Assembly: GCF_001660705.2 (NCBI RefSeq)
Contig: NZ_LYBV02000046.1
Location: 1-64,000, forward strand
DNA from: Saccharicrinis aurantiacus
GTDB lineage: Bacteria; Bacteroidota; Bacteroidia; Bacteroidales; Marinilabiliaceae
Length of the DNA stretch: 64,000 nt
Direction of reading: 5' to 3'
The notes beneath the pieces are model-generated. The model saw only the letters and a program-made list of their open reading frames with translations, was not told where the DNA came from and did no database searches. Numbering within the stretch: the stretch's first letter is position 1; each line of letters begins with the position of its first letter. Of this stretch, positions 28,920 to 38,467 are shown piece after piece. The translations under genes were made by a program, and so were the position numbers.

Positions 28920-28952
28920 TACTTAGATTGAGTTAAACCCAACCTAAGTATT
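28919..28952. terminator. Hairpin between convergent genes
   Basis: TACTTAG-ATTG and CAAC-CTAAGTA arms with one mismatch, filling the 46-bp convergent gap. No strong U tract. Confidence 0.5.
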
Positions 28953-28965
28953 AATTTATATTCTG

Positions 28966-31476
28966 CTATTTCTTTTTTCTTTCCATGTACACAAGATAAG
29001 CTATTGCTAATAATATTATTACTGAGCCTATTCCCGCTAGTATTTGTCCGAATTTATATGACTTTGGTTCAAACTTGAACTCTACAGTATGATTACCTGC
29101 AGGTAACAGAGCTGCTCTCAAAATATAATTGGCACGTAATATGTCTATTTTTTCTCCATCAACATAAGCATTCCATCCTTTAGGATAATAGATCTGTGAA
29201 AAAACTGCTAACTGCTCCTGAGTTGAATTGTAATTGTATACTAAATGATTTGGTCGATATTTTTCTAATGAGATATTTCCATTAATCGAATCAACATTAT
29301 ACGAGCTTACCTTGTTAAATTCGGTAATGTTAACAACTGCATTCTTACTAATGTCAGTAGCACCAATTGCTGCTATTGCATCGTCTGGGGTATTAACAGA
29401 AGTAATAGCCTTAACAAACCAAGCATCTCCCAGAACGTTAGCATTTACAATAGGTTGACTATTGGGATTGTAAACAATATATTTTGCATTCAGCATATTT
29501 AAAGCTGGCATGTTAACCAAGGCTCTGTTAATTTCAAGTTCGGTTCCTTTATTCTGAAGTACACCCAACAATGTGCGCCAATCACTCTCAAGGTATCTTG
29601 ATATTACATCTTGATATCTACGCAATTTTGCACCATGATACCCCCCAATAGATTGGTGATGAAATGATGTATGCACTTCATTAAATGGATTGCGATATAT
29701 AGAAAATACTCTGTCGCCCTCTGTCTTCATTCCTAAAATAGCAATATCTGAAGGAGTAGCTTCAAACTCACTTTTTAGCTTACGCTCACTTACAAAATCA
29801 TCATTACTTAGATATCTTTTATCAACAGACCATAAATCTATTAAAATCAAAACACCTAATCCCCAAACTAAGTATTTACCGCTTAGCTTATTTGTTATAT
29901 ATAACCAAATAGATCCTGAACCAATTAGAATAAATGCAAATGAACGAAAGGCATCGGCCTTAAGCAGTTGAATACGGGCTAACTTTAGATTATATAATAA
30001 GCCATCAAAATACTGATTTACCTGGCTTGCTTGACTCGCATTTTGCTGTATATATTGCTGCTTCTGTTGCAGAATACCTTGCAGCTCCGCATCACTAATA
30101 AAATCGAAGAACGTGGTTGGTATTAAATAAAATACCAAACATACCCCACCCGTTAAACCAAATGCAAGCATAAACTTTTTAACATCATCTTTAACTAGTT
30201 GGGGATTATTATATATTTCTCTTAATCCTAAGAATCCAAGTGTTGGAATGGTAAGAGATGCTACCACCATTGCCATTTCGACCGTTCGAAACTTATTATA
30301 TAAAGGAAAATAGTAAAACATAAAATCGGTAAAACCTTCGAAATGTTTTCCCCATGCCAAAAAGAATGAGAATACAGTTCCGATAATTAGCCACCATCTA
30401 TCTGGGCCTTTATAGTAGAAAGCCCCTAGCATAAATAAGAAACATACGATAGCTCCGGCATAAACAGGGCCGGAAGTAAAAGGTCGTCCTCCCCAATACT
30501 GGCTCTGCCCCCCTACAGTTTCCTTATAATCATTTTCTACAACTTCTAAAGCTGACTTATTATTTGCAATTTGTTCTGATGCTCCACCTACAACATTCGG
30601 AATCATTAATGTAAACGTTCCCTTAGGTTCTAAACTCCACCCTAGAGCGTAGTCTTTATCTAAGCCACTATGCTCTTTACCTTCTGCGCTAACCGCCAAA
30701 TCTGATTTACCTCTTATACTATAAGCACCATACTCATATGTTGTCCACAGATTAGTTATGTTAGGAAGAATAGAAATAAAGGCTGCAATAATAAGAACCC
30801 CTGTTGCTTTAGCAAATTGAGGTAATTGCTTGTTTACAATTGCATAAACTAATCGTGTTATAACCAAAATTCCAATAAGAAGAACAAGATAATAAGTTAT
30901 TTGAACGTGATTATAAGCAATCTGCATTCCCAATGCAAGCGCAGTAAACACCCCACCTTTTATTATATCTCGATTATAGGTATATAAAATCCCGGCAATA
31001 ACAGGGCCCATTAAAGCAATTGTATAGGCCTTTGTAATATGGCCCGCAATAATTATTATCAAATTATAGGAACCAAAAGCAAAAGCAATCGCTCCAATTA
31101 ACGCTAACCATTTGTCGAGTTTTAGGCTTAGCATAAAAACATAGAAGCCTAATAAATACAAGAATAGAATAGCGACAGTATGATATGGCAAACCAAACCT
31201 GAAGAAGTTATTTAAATACCAGAATACATTTTTTGAAGGATCCCCTTTAATTTGATATGAAGGCATTCCTCCAAACATACTATTGGTCCATTGTGTTTTG
31301 TCACCTGTATTCTCTTCAAATACTTTAATCTCCTTTGCCATACCAATTGCATGGTTGTCATCCATTTGTGGTAATACCTTATTCTGAAGAACAGGACTAA
31401 AATATGCAATACTAACTGCAGCAAATACCACTATGGCAATAATATATGGCGAAGCTGATTTCAATCTCTCAATCAT
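28966..31476 (-). CDS. YfhO family polytopic membrane protein
   Basis: 836 aa with about 13-14 membrane helices: one at residues 10-27, a dense block from about 95 to 440, two near 520-555 and a last helix at about 808-830. A soluble domain lies between about 555 and 800, with YPKGWNAYVDG and TVEFKFEPKSYKFG before the last helix. This layout matches the YfhO/DUF family of GT-C-like glycosyltransferases; in Firmicutes YfhO glycosylates lipoteichoic acid. The substrate here is unknown. Single gene. Confidence 0.82.
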   Translation of the reverse strand: MIERLKSASPYIIAIVVFAAVSIAYFSPVLQNKVLPQMDDNHAIGMAKEIKVFEENTGDKTQWTNSMFGGMPSYQIKGDPSKNVFWYLNNFFRFGLPYHTVAILFLYLLGFYVFMLSLKLDKWLALIGAIAFAFGSYNLIIIIAGHITKAYTIALMGPVIAGILYTYNRDIIKGGVFTALALGMQIAYNHVQITYYLVLLIGILVITRLVYAIVNKQLPQFAKATGVLIIAAFISILPNITNLWTTYEYGAYSIRGKSDLAVSAEGKEHSGLDKDYALGWSLEPKGTFTLMIPNVVGGASEQIANNKSALEVVENDYKETVGGQSQYWGGRPFTSGPVYAGAIVCFLFMLGAFYYKGPDRWWLIIGTVFSFFLAWGKHFEGFTDFMFYYFPLYNKFRTVEMAMVVASLTIPTLGFLGLREIYNNPQLVKDDVKKFMLAFGLTGGVCLVFYLIPTTFFDFISDAELQGILQQKQQYIQQNASQASQVNQYFDGLLYNLKLARIQLLKADAFRSFAFILIGSGSIWLYITNKLSGKYLVWGLGVLILIDLWSVDKRYLSNDDFVSERKLKSEFEATPSDIAILGMKTEGDRVFSIYRNPFNEVHTSFHHQSIGGYHGAKLRRYQDVISRYLESDWRTLLGVLQNKGTELEINRALVNMPALNMLNAKYIVYNPNSQPIVNANVLGDAWFVKAITSVNTPDDAIAAIGATDISKNAVVNITEFNKVSSYNVDSINGNISLEKYRPNHLVYNYNSTQEQLAVFSQIYYPKGWNAYVDGEKIDILRANYILRAALLPAGNHTVEFKFEPKSYKFGQILAGIGSVIILLAIAYLVYMERKKK

Positions 31477-31580
31477 AATAATGGTTTATATATTTCAGGT
31501 TGCTAAAATATATAAAATGCTCGTAACCGGGAAGACATAATATTAAATAATACAAACGCAGAATACGACTTATAATACAA

Positions 31581-33155
31581 TTAGTTAGACATTAAACCCT
31601 CTCTTACTTTAGATTTAAAAATTTCTTCGAGACTCGCATCAGAATCCAATTCCAACTTTTGCTTGATGCGCTGTTTTGCTTTACGAACGGCTGAAACTTG
31701 AACACTCAGTATAGAACATATTACATCGTTGGAATAATCGAGTACAAACATTAAGGCATAACGGAGTTCTGTTTTACTTAAAGCAACAAACTCCTGCTTT
31801 AAAACATTGTAAGTTTCACCATATGCAAACTCCAAATCCTCAATTAAGCTATTATGGCTTACTGCACTACTTGCCAACTCATCAACACCTTGCTTTTTAA
31901 GCAAACGTAATTTCTCTTGCGTATTTAAAGCAATCTTTTCAAGTTCATTGTTCTTTAAGAGGATTTCTTGCTCCCTTTGGTTCTTTTTTCGAATAACTAT
32001 ATATAGAATTAGCAAGGCAATAACAATTGAAAACGAAGAAACTAAGATTACCATTAAACGCTCCCAACGTAATTTTTGTAAAGACTGCTTTAATGCAGTT
32101 ATATCCGAAGATATTTCCGCTAGCTTTGCACCCCTTTGTTTAGAAATCGAATTGGTTTGTTCCTTTCGTTTAAATGCTAATAACAGATGTTCAAATGCAG
32201 CTTTATAATCACCTCTTATAATATCTATTTCATAGAGAATATTATACGTATAATATTGTCGCTCCACTAGGCCATATTTTTCATATATTGCTAATGACTT
32301 CATCAACCAGACTTCAGCATTATTATAATCTTTCTGCTCGTAATATATTAAGGCTTTATGATGCGTTGCACTTGGTTCAACATACGGATCATTTATTTCA
32401 GTATTACTAAAATAATTAAGTACTGAATCAGCATAAAAATGTGCAGAGTCATATTCCTGCAGAATCCTATATTTTTTTGAAACAAAATTCAACGCTCCAA
32501 AACACCTATTATTCAAATCCATCTCACGATAAATTACTGCTATATCAAGCAACTTATCAATACTATTTTTCATTTCATAATTCTCAAAATATATACTTAC
32601 ATAAGTAGAATAAGCTCTCTGCTCCTTACTACCGTATTGAGATAATAAAAGCTTACCATTAGTATAATACTCGTCAAAATTTTCATTTAATTGTTTGTAG
32701 CTCCGTGCCAAACCAAGATAAGCCAGCCCCCTGAGCGAATAATTACTTTGATGTGAATTTTCTATAGACTCAAAATAATTAATTTTTGCTTGTTCAAACT
32801 GATCTGTAATTTCTGCGATATTGCCTAATATAAACTGACATTTAGATAATCCTGAATTATTATTCTGTAACATATAGAAATCGGTTGCCTTTTGCAGGAA
32901 TATAAATGAGGAATCTATATGCCCCTTAGAAAATAAGAGTACTCCTTTTAAATAATTTACATACGCTCTATCAGAGTTAGTAAATTGTTCATTATTCATG
33001 TCGACTATATTTAATAACTTCTTCTCTGCAATATCTGGGTAATAAAAAACACTGTCTTCTACATCCTCAAACATTTCCCTGAAATCCTGCGAGAATATTC
33101 CTTGAAAAAAGGATAATAATAATCCTATCGATATTAGTACACGCTTAAAAAACAT
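31581..33155 (-). CDS. Membrane-anchored TPR regulator with C-terminal HTH
   Basis: 524 aa from ATG 33155; the frame extends 19 codons further to a TTG, but ATG 33155 starts a clean signal peptide (MFFKRVLISIGLLLSFFQGIFS). Tetratricopeptide-like repeats fill about 40-340, a single membrane helix lies at about 369-390, a coiled coil follows, and the last ~75 residues (ALSKTELRYALMFVLDYSNDVICSILSVQVSAVRKAKQRIKQKL) look like a LuxR-type helix-turn-helix. This is a Bacteroidota one-component design: periplasmic sensor, membrane helix, cytoplasmic DNA-binding end. It diverges from the small secreted peptide gene at 33382. Confidence 0.8.
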   Translation of the reverse strand: MFFKRVLISIGLLLSFFQGIFSQDFREMFEDVEDSVFYYPDIAEKKLLNIVDMNNEQFTNSDRAYVNYLKGVLLFSKGHIDSSFIFLQKATDFYMLQNNNSGLSKCQFILGNIAEITDQFEQAKINYFESIENSHQSNYSLRGLAYLGLARSYKQLNENFDEYYTNGKLLLSQYGSKEQRAYSTYVSIYFENYEMKNSIDKLLDIAVIYREMDLNNRCFGALNFVSKKYRILQEYDSAHFYADSVLNYFSNTEINDPYVEPSATHHKALIYYEQKDYNNAEVWLMKSLAIYEKYGLVERQYYTYNILYEIDIIRGDYKAAFEHLLLAFKRKEQTNSISKQRGAKLAEISSDITALKQSLQKLRWERLMVILVSSFSIVIALLILYIVIRKKNQREQEILLKNNELEKIALNTQEKLRLLKKQGVDELASSAVSHNSLIEDLEFAYGETYNVLKQEFVALSKTELRYALMFVLDYSNDVICSILSVQVSAVRKAKQRIKQKLELDSDASLEEIFKSKVREGLMSN

Positions 33156-33287
33156 ATAATATTTTTGATTTCCACAAAGGATAAACCTAAACAATTTAAT
33201 ACAATATAACAATTAATATCAAAATACACCCCATCCCTAAATATCAAACACACCCTATATAAGCCACTCTATATTAGCCTCATGGGC

Positions 33288-33331
33288 TTTGTCACACTTT
33301 TGTCACACTAAATATTCGAAATTTATTTTAG
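33288..33331 (+). promoter_or_regulatory. Tandem 11-bp repeat over the probable promoter of the peptide gene
   Basis: TTTGTCACACT occurs twice, at 33288 and 33299, exactly 11 bp apart (one helical turn). The second TTTG can act as -33, with TATTTTAG (33324-33331, one mismatch to TAnnTTTG) as -7 after 21 nt. Direct repeats spaced one turn apart beside a divergent regulator gene suggest an operator. Confidence 0.5.
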
Positions 33332-33381
33332 GAAAACTCAAATTTGTATTCAACAACTGATAACAAACAAATATTTAAAAT

Positions 33382-33600
33382 ATGAAAAAGCTAATAGTAT
33401 TATGTGTTTTATCGTTAAGCCTTGGCTCACTATTAAAAGCAGAAATGTATAGAGACGATCCTCCCCCGAAAGATGAAGATGATGCTATACATGCATATTC
33501 AATTGTATTTATTGACCCTAGAAGCGGAGAGCCTACTGACATACCCCAAAGTGAATTTAATCCATTCGCACAAGACGCAACTAGCGAAAGCGAAGAATAA
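33382..33600 (+). CDS. Small secreted acidic peptide, unknown
   Basis: 72 aa with a clear signal peptide (MKKLIVLCVLSLSLGSLLKA, cleavage near residue 20). The mature ~52 residues are acidic (DDPPPKDEDD near its start, SESEE at the end) and proline-containing, without cysteine. I recognise no family. It is preceded by the tandem TTTGTCACACT repeats and followed by a hairpin, so it may be its own transcript. Confidence 0.65.
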   Translation: MKKLIVLCVLSLSLGSLLKAEMYRDDPPPKDEDDAIHAYSIVFIDPRSGEPTDIPQSEFNPFAQDATSESEE

Positions 33601-33651
33601 AAATATTTGGAATCGCGAGATTCCCCTCTTAACCCCAATAATCAAGTATAT

Positions 33652-33682
33652 AGTTCCCTCATTTATTATAGGTGAGGGAACT
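33652..33682 (+). terminator. Hairpin after the small peptide gene
   Basis: AGTTCCCTCA / TGAGGGAACT, a perfect 10-bp stem with an 11-nt loop followed by TTAAT. Confidence 0.65.
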
Positions 33683-33706
33683 TTAATAACTTAATTCAAT
33701 ACAGTT

Positions 33707-33919
33707 ATGAAAGATAAACTTAACATATACGCTTGGTTAATTACATATCTTCTTTTCTTAATTAGCTATATGGCAATTTCTATTGGATTTGGCATTAGTA
33801 ATCTTTATAACTTTTTAAACGGACTTTTAAAACTAAGCTTACTATTCTGTTTTCCATTAGCTGTTATTATAGCTTACAATATACTTAAACCTCTTTTAAC
33901 TAAGCAAACTACAAAGTAA
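33707..33919 (+). CDS. Small two-helix membrane protein, unknown
   Basis: 70 aa, almost entirely two hydrophobic helices (about 9-30 and 41-60) with a basic C-terminus (KPLLTKQTTK). No recognised family. It lies 44 bp upstream of the MutS-like gene on the same strand and may be co-transcribed with it; that gene also has membrane helices. Confidence 0.6.
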   Translation: MKDKLNIYAWLITYLLFLISYMAISIGFGISNLYNFLNGLLKLSLLFCFPLAVIIAYNILKPLLTKQTTK

Positions 33920-33963
33920 AACAGCTACTTCTTTTAGATAACCCTCCCCTAAAAAATGAAGTA

Positions 33964-35466
33964 ATGAAAAATGAACAACGATTATTTGAACATCTTGTTA
34001 AACCAAACTTATTTCATACCCAAACTATATTAGATGTAAATTTAGAAGAACTCTTTAATAAAATTGACTACACATCTTCTGCATTTGGAAGACAGTTCTT
34101 TTACAAACATTTGTTTGAGAAGTTCAATAGCATACCTACAAATATAATTCAGAACGATTTTATTCAATTATCTACAAAAGATAACAGTCGTATAATTAAA
34201 GAATTAGAGAAGTGCAATAATGAAAGTGATTATCACGTAATTGATACTATAATTAACTCTAGATTTAAACGCTTAAATACTTCGATAAGTTTATCTTCAA
34301 CTATCCTATTAATAATTGGGCTATTAGGATTAATTATACATTTTTCTTTTGCAATATTTATTCTTGCTAGTATTACTCTTAATATAAAATCCGCAACTAA
34401 TTGTGAAAGATCTTTTCATGAGCGACCTAATACTTACATTGCTATTAGTAGGTTCATAAATCTTGCACATTTGATCTCCGGTGTAAAAACTTATGCATTT
34501 AAAGACGAGTTAAAAAAACCAAAACTAAGATTCCATCGACTGAATTATTTTTTTAGTGAATCAAGCTTACATAATTACGCTACTAAAAGTATTTTTAACC
34601 TCATTAGAATAATAATTCCTATTGATCGAATTGCTTACAAATATTATATAACTCATTTAAACTCAAATACTGATTATTACATTCGTACTTTTCAAAAAAT
34701 TGGATATTTCGACTTAATAAATAGCATTGTAGAAATCAGAAATAATTACCAAACGTGCATACCTACATTTAATGATAACTACGGTAATATTAGAATGGTT
34801 AAAGGTTATCATCCGCTAATAGAAGAATATAAAACACACTCATATATTCCTGTAAAGAAGGATTCTATTATTACTGGCGGAATTATGAGTGGCAAATCTA
34901 CGTTTTTAAAACAGATTGCCTTAAATACAATCATAGGACAAAAATTAGGTATTTGTTTTGCTTCGGAGGCTATACTTCCAACATTTCCAGTATGTACTTT
35001 TATGAATTCTACAGAAAACTTACTTGGAGGTGTTAGTCATTTCTATTCACACCTCACACGTATGAAGAACATTATGCAGACATGCCTAAAGGAGAAACAT
35101 ATCGTAATCATAGACAACACCTTTAAAAGCGTTAACTCTTCTGAACAGGTTGCTATAAATTATGGAATTATAAAAGAGATAAGTAAATTATCACACATAC
35201 TCCTCACAACTTCTGATGATGACAACTTAGTTAAACTATTCCCCAACTTTAATCTATACCATATAAACCGTGCAAAAATTTCTGATCAAGAAGCATATAG
35301 TGGAGAGATTGTTCAAGGAACGCAATTGGAATGCAACACAATAAATGCTGCTCAAGAACTTGGCATGCCAAATTCTGTTCTAGAAAATGCAAAAAAACTT
35401 CATCAACATATCAGTATGCATCACGACAAAATCAATAGTTACTCAAATACAATAATTAACTTATAG
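33964..35466 (+). CDS. Membrane MutS-like protein with degenerate ATPase
   Basis: 500 aa. Residues 1-100 resemble the helical core of MutS-related proteins (YTSSAFGRQFFYKHL), two membrane helices follow at about 107-140, and the C-terminal ~200 residues are a MutS ATPase domain. In the ATPase, Walker A reads GGIMSGKST (about 303-311), where MutS has an Asn before the Met; Walker B reads VIIDN (about 380-385) with Asn in place of the catalytic Glu; and the usual TTH of the switch loop is TTS. ATP may still bind, but hydrolysis is doubtful. Not a mismatch-repair MutS: no mismatch-recognition domain is present. Confidence 0.75.
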   Translation: MKNEQRLFEHLVKPNLFHTQTILDVNLEELFNKIDYTSSAFGRQFFYKHLFEKFNSIPTNIIQNDFIQLSTKDNSRIIKELEKCNNESDYHVIDTIINSRFKRLNTSISLSSTILLIIGLLGLIIHFSFAIFILASITLNIKSATNCERSFHERPNTYIAISRFINLAHLISGVKTYAFKDELKKPKLRFHRLNYFFSESSLHNYATKSIFNLIRIIIPIDRIAYKYYITHLNSNTDYYIRTFQKIGYFDLINSIVEIRNNYQTCIPTFNDNYGNIRMVKGYHPLIEEYKTHSYIPVKKDSIITGGIMSGKSTFLKQIALNTIIGQKLGICFASEAILPTFPVCTFMNSTENLLGGVSHFYSHLTRMKNIMQTCLKEKHIVIIDNTFKSVNSSEQVAINYGIIKEISKLSHILLTTSDDDNLVKLFPNFNLYHINRAKISDQEAYSGEIVQGTQLECNTINAAQELGMPNSVLENAKKLHQHISMHHDKINSYSNTIINL

Positions 35467-35507
35467 TCTCGTCATCATAACCCCAGCACTATTCTTGAAT
35501 CCTAATT

Positions 35508-35538
35508 TTTGCCTTTATAAAATATGATAGTACATTTG
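35508..35538 (+). promoter_or_regulatory. Promoter of tsaB
   Basis: TTTG at 35508-35511, exactly 19 nt, TACATTTG at 35531-35538. This is the best consensus match in the window. It overlaps an in-frame GTG at 35538, which therefore cannot be the translation start. Confidence 0.8.
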
Positions 35539-35558
35539 TGCTAAACAAGATTTTAAAT

Positions 35559-36266
35559 ATGGCACTTATTCTTTCAATAGAAACTTCGACTAAAGTTTGC
35601 TCTGTATGTTTATCTGATGATACTTACATTGTTGCAAAAAAGGTTCTTCACGAAGCAAACTCGCACGCTACGCACCTTACAGTATTTATTCAAGAACTTT
35701 TTGAAGAAGCAAAAGAATACTCTATAAATGATATTGATGCCGTTGCAGTAAGTAGTGGACCTGGTTCATATACAGGGCTCCGCATTGGAGTATCTGTGGC
35801 AAAAGGCATCTGCTTTGCTATCAACAAACCTTTAATAGCCATAACTTCTCTAGAAGCCTTAGCTTATAGCATTCAATCTAATAATGAATATACGGAGTTA
35901 TTGAAACAAGGTGCTTTAATATGCCCAATGATTGATGCGCGTAGAATGGAAGTATATACAACATTTTTTAATGCTGATATGCAAATGGTAGATAAAATAT
36001 CAGCACAAATTATAGATGAAGAAAGTTTCAGAAAAGTTCGTGAATCTACTAAGATTATATGTCTAGGAGATGGGGCTGCAAAATGTAAAGAAGTTCTGAA
36101 ACATGAAAATATCTTCTTCATAGATGAAGCTGCTCCTTTAGCCCAGAATATGATTCCTACCGCTTTGCATAAATTTAATAATAAAGAATTTGAGGATGTA
36201 GCATACTTTGAACCCTTCTACCTAAAGGATTTTATTGCCACAACTCCTAAGAAAAAAGTGATTTAA
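35559..36266 (+). CDS. tsaB: tRNA threonylcarbamoyladenosine biosynthesis protein TsaB
   Basis: 235 aa from ATG 35559, placed by the promoter just upstream. ILSIETSTKVCSVCLS at the start and SSGPGSYTGLRIGVSVAKG (about 65-83) are TsaB motifs of the ASKHA fold. TsaB pairs with TsaD and TsaE to make t6A37 in tRNAs reading ANN codons. First gene of a probable plus-strand run: tsaB, DUF3108, yraN, yjbR, DUF502. Confidence 0.94.
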   Translation: MALILSIETSTKVCSVCLSDDTYIVAKKVLHEANSHATHLTVFIQELFEEAKEYSINDIDAVAVSSGPGSYTGLRIGVSVAKGICFAINKPLIAITSLEALAYSIQSNNEYTELLKQGALICPMIDARRMEVYTTFFNADMQMVDKISAQIIDEESFRKVRESTKIICLGDGAAKCKEVLKHENIFFIDEAAPLAQNMIPTALHKFNNKEFEDVAYFEPFYLKDFIATTPKKKVI

Positions 36267-36327
36267 AAACTATCCTTATTAAATTAATGGTTACTTTTAT
36301 TCAGTTAATTAGTAACCACTAACTAAT

Positions 36328-37113
36328 ATGAAAAACAAATTACTTTTTTTTATTCTTTTTGTATTTGGGTTTAATATAAAAGCACAAAACCCTGCTGCTA
36401 ATACAGATGCGTATAAATCTGGCGAGTTTCTTAAATATTCATTAAGTTATGGATGGATAACTGCTGGTTATGCTACCTTTTCAGTAGAAGACTCGTTATT
36501 AAATGGAGTAAATACTGAGCATATTGAAATGAAGGGAGTAAGTGCGGGGGTTTTAGAAGCACTTTATAAGATAAGAGATACTTATACTACATTTATTGAT
36601 CCTGAAATTCATCAACCCATAAAATCCATAAGGAATATTCGTGAAGGAAAATATAGATATTATAACGAAGTTACCTTTGATTATTCTACAGTAGAAGAAG
36701 ACTCTATTACTATTCAGAGTAAGAAAAGTGGCGAACATCAAGTTCCCTATGTAATACAAGATATTCTTTCATCTTTATACTATTGTCGCCGTTTTGAATT
36801 TAATGACGACCTAAAGGTTGGCGAAATCATAGCTCTAGATACCTATTTTGGAGATGAACTTTACCCATTAAAGATGAAGTTTATGGGTATTGAGACAGTG
36901 AAAACTAAGAATGGCAAAATTGAATCTTACCTATTCCACCCTGTAACAGAAGTAGGAAGAGCATTTAAAACAGAGGATGATATGAAACTCTGGATTAGTA
37001 GAGACAAAAATAGAATACCGGCTTTGATAAAGATGAACTTAAAGGTTGGGTCTTTTGTAGTTGAACTGATAGAATATAAGAACCTTGCAAATCCTTTTTC
37101 AAGTAAAAAATAA
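36328..37113 (+). CDS. DUF3108 family exported protein
   Basis: 261 aa with signal peptide (1-20, ending IKAQ). SGEFLKYSLSYGWITAGYATF followed by repeated beta-strand patterns and a late FHPVTEVGRAFKTEDDMKLWISRD fits DUF3108, a periplasmic beta-rich family. Function unknown. Follows tsaB by 61 bp. Confidence 0.82.
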   Translation: MKNKLLFFILFVFGFNIKAQNPAANTDAYKSGEFLKYSLSYGWITAGYATFSVEDSLLNGVNTEHIEMKGVSAGVLEALYKIRDTYTTFIDPEIHQPIKSIRNIREGKYRYYNEVTFDYSTVEEDSITIQSKKSGEHQVPYVIQDILSSLYYCRRFEFNDDLKVGEIIALDTYFGDELYPLKMKFMGIETVKTKNGKIESYLFHPVTEVGRAFKTEDDMKLWISRDKNRIPALIKMNLKVGSFVVELIEYKNLANPFSSKK

Positions 37114-37127
37114 AAAACCTTATTCAA

Positions 37128-37493
37128 ATGGCTGCACATAACGAACTCGGTAATAAAGGCGAACAAATTGCAGTTAATTTCTTACGAAAGAATGGCTATC
37201 AAATCCTTGAGCAAAATTGGCATTTCAAACAAAAGGAGATAGACATTATCGCGATTCAAGGCGACACTCTTATTGTTGCCGAGGTTAAAACGAGAAGTAC
37301 CGAAAACTGGGAACATCCTTCAGAAGCGATAAACAATTCTAAAATTAAATTCCTGGTTGATGCGACAGAGGCATTTATTGAAGAGAGAGATATTGACAAG
37401 GAAATACGATTTGATATTATCTCCGTTATTCCAGAAAATGGTGAATGGAAGATTGAACATATTGAAGAGGCATTTTATCCACCAATGAATTAA
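37128..37493 (+). CDS. YraN family (UPF0102) endonuclease-fold protein
   Basis: 121 aa, the family length. NELGNKGEQIAVNFLRKNGY at the start and EIDIIAIQGDTLIVAEVKTR (Glu, Asp and the ExK motif) show the restriction-endonuclease-like core. Substrate unknown in the family. 14 bp after the DUF3108 gene. Confidence 0.92.
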   Translation: MAAHNELGNKGEQIAVNFLRKNGYQILEQNWHFKQKEIDIIAIQGDTLIVAEVKTRSTENWEHPSEAINNSKIKFLVDATEAFIEERDIDKEIRFDIISVIPENGEWKIEHIEEAFYPPMN

Positions 37494-37501
37494 TTTTTAT
37501 A

Positions 37502-37858
37502 ATGAATATTGAAGCTTTAAGAGAATATTGTATCAATAAAAAAGGGACTACAGAGGAATTCCCTTTTGATGATGTTACCCTAGTATTTAAGGTTATGGGT
37601 AAAATGTTTGCCTTAACAAGTTTAGATAAAGACTTATCAATTAATCTGAAATGTGATCCTGAAAAAGCTATTGAACTAAGAGAGGAGTATGAGGCTATTA
37701 TTCCGGGGTACCACATGAATAAGAAACATTGGAACACTGTGCAGATTGACGGTAGATTAAAAGTTGACCTGATCAAAGAATTAATTGATCATTCTTATAA
37801 CCTGGTTGTTTCTAAATTAACAAAGGCTCAGAAAACGCAACTTACCAAATTAGAGTAA
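37502..37858 (+). CDS. MmcQ/YjbR family protein
   Basis: 118 aa. LREYCINKKGTTEEFPFD at the start, KMFALTSL in the middle and PGYHMNKKHWNTV are typical of MmcQ/YjbR (CyaY-like DNA-binding fold). Role unknown. 8 bp downstream of the yraN-like gene. Confidence 0.9.
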   Translation: MNIEALREYCINKKGTTEEFPFDDVTLVFKVMGKMFALTSLDKDLSINLKCDPEKAIELREEYEAIIPGYHMNKKHWNTVQIDGRLKVDLIKELIDHSYNLVVSKLTKAQKTQLTKLE

Positions 37859-37868
37859 AAAAACTATC

Positions 37869-38453
37869 ATGAAAAAGTTAATCCGATTCTTTCTTCAGGG
37901 GCTGCTATATATTGTTCCACTTGCCGTTACCATTTACGTTATTGTTTTTGCAATAGTATGGGTAGATGGCCTTATAATGGATCGTGAGATTTTTCAACAT
38001 GGCATACTTGAGAAGTATAATTTTCCTGGGGTAGGCTTAGTCTTTATTTTAATATTTATAACACTGATTGGATTTATAGGGCAAAAGTTGATTTCATCAC
38101 CCATATCAGAGGGATATAATAAAATGATGAAACGCGCCCCGCTTATTAAAATGATTTATTCTTCGGTAAAAGATTTACTCTCAGCATTTGTAGGCTCTGA
38201 GAAAAAATTTAAAACCCCAGTAATGATTTCGCTCGATAAAACGAATACACTTAATCGCCTAGGCTTTATAACCTCTAAAGATTTAAGCGAAATTGGATTA
38301 AATGAAATGGTTGGGGTTTATTTACCCTCATCATACGGAATGCTGGGCGAACTATACCTAGTGCCCAAAGAGCAGGTTAAACCTATTGATGCAAATTCGG
38401 CTGATGTAATGAAGTTTATTGTTTCTGGCGGCGTAACCAACATCAAGCAATAG
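37869..38453 (+). CDS. DUF502 family membrane protein
   Basis: 194 aa with two membrane helices (about 8-32 and 55-78) and the conserved PLIKMIYSSVKDLLSAF (about 96-112) after them, then a beta-rich part with GFITSKDL and VYLPSSYGM. This is the DUF502 pattern. Function unknown. Last gene of the run; 14 bp before a convergent gene. Confidence 0.88.
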   Translation: MKKLIRFFLQGLLYIVPLAVTIYVIVFAIVWVDGLIMDREIFQHGILEKYNFPGVGLVFILIFITLIGFIGQKLISSPISEGYNKMMKRAPLIKMIYSSVKDLLSAFVGSEKKFKTPVMISLDKTNTLNRLGFITSKDLSEIGLNEMVGVYLPSSYGMLGELYLVPKEQVKPIDANSADVMKFIVSGGVTNIKQ

Positions 38454-38467
38454 CTACTGAATTCAGA

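Noticed and set aside
33473-33694. 73-aa frame overlapping the small secreted peptide gene
   Set aside because: It overlaps in another frame, lacks a signal peptide or promoter spacing and runs through the terminator hairpin.
33964-35466. Mismatch-repair MutS
   Set aside because: No mismatch-recognition domain, two membrane helices, and a degenerate ATPase.
35538-35558. GTG start of tsaB at 35538
   Set aside because: It is the last base of the -7 element of an excellent promoter; the conserved N-terminus begins at ATG 35559.
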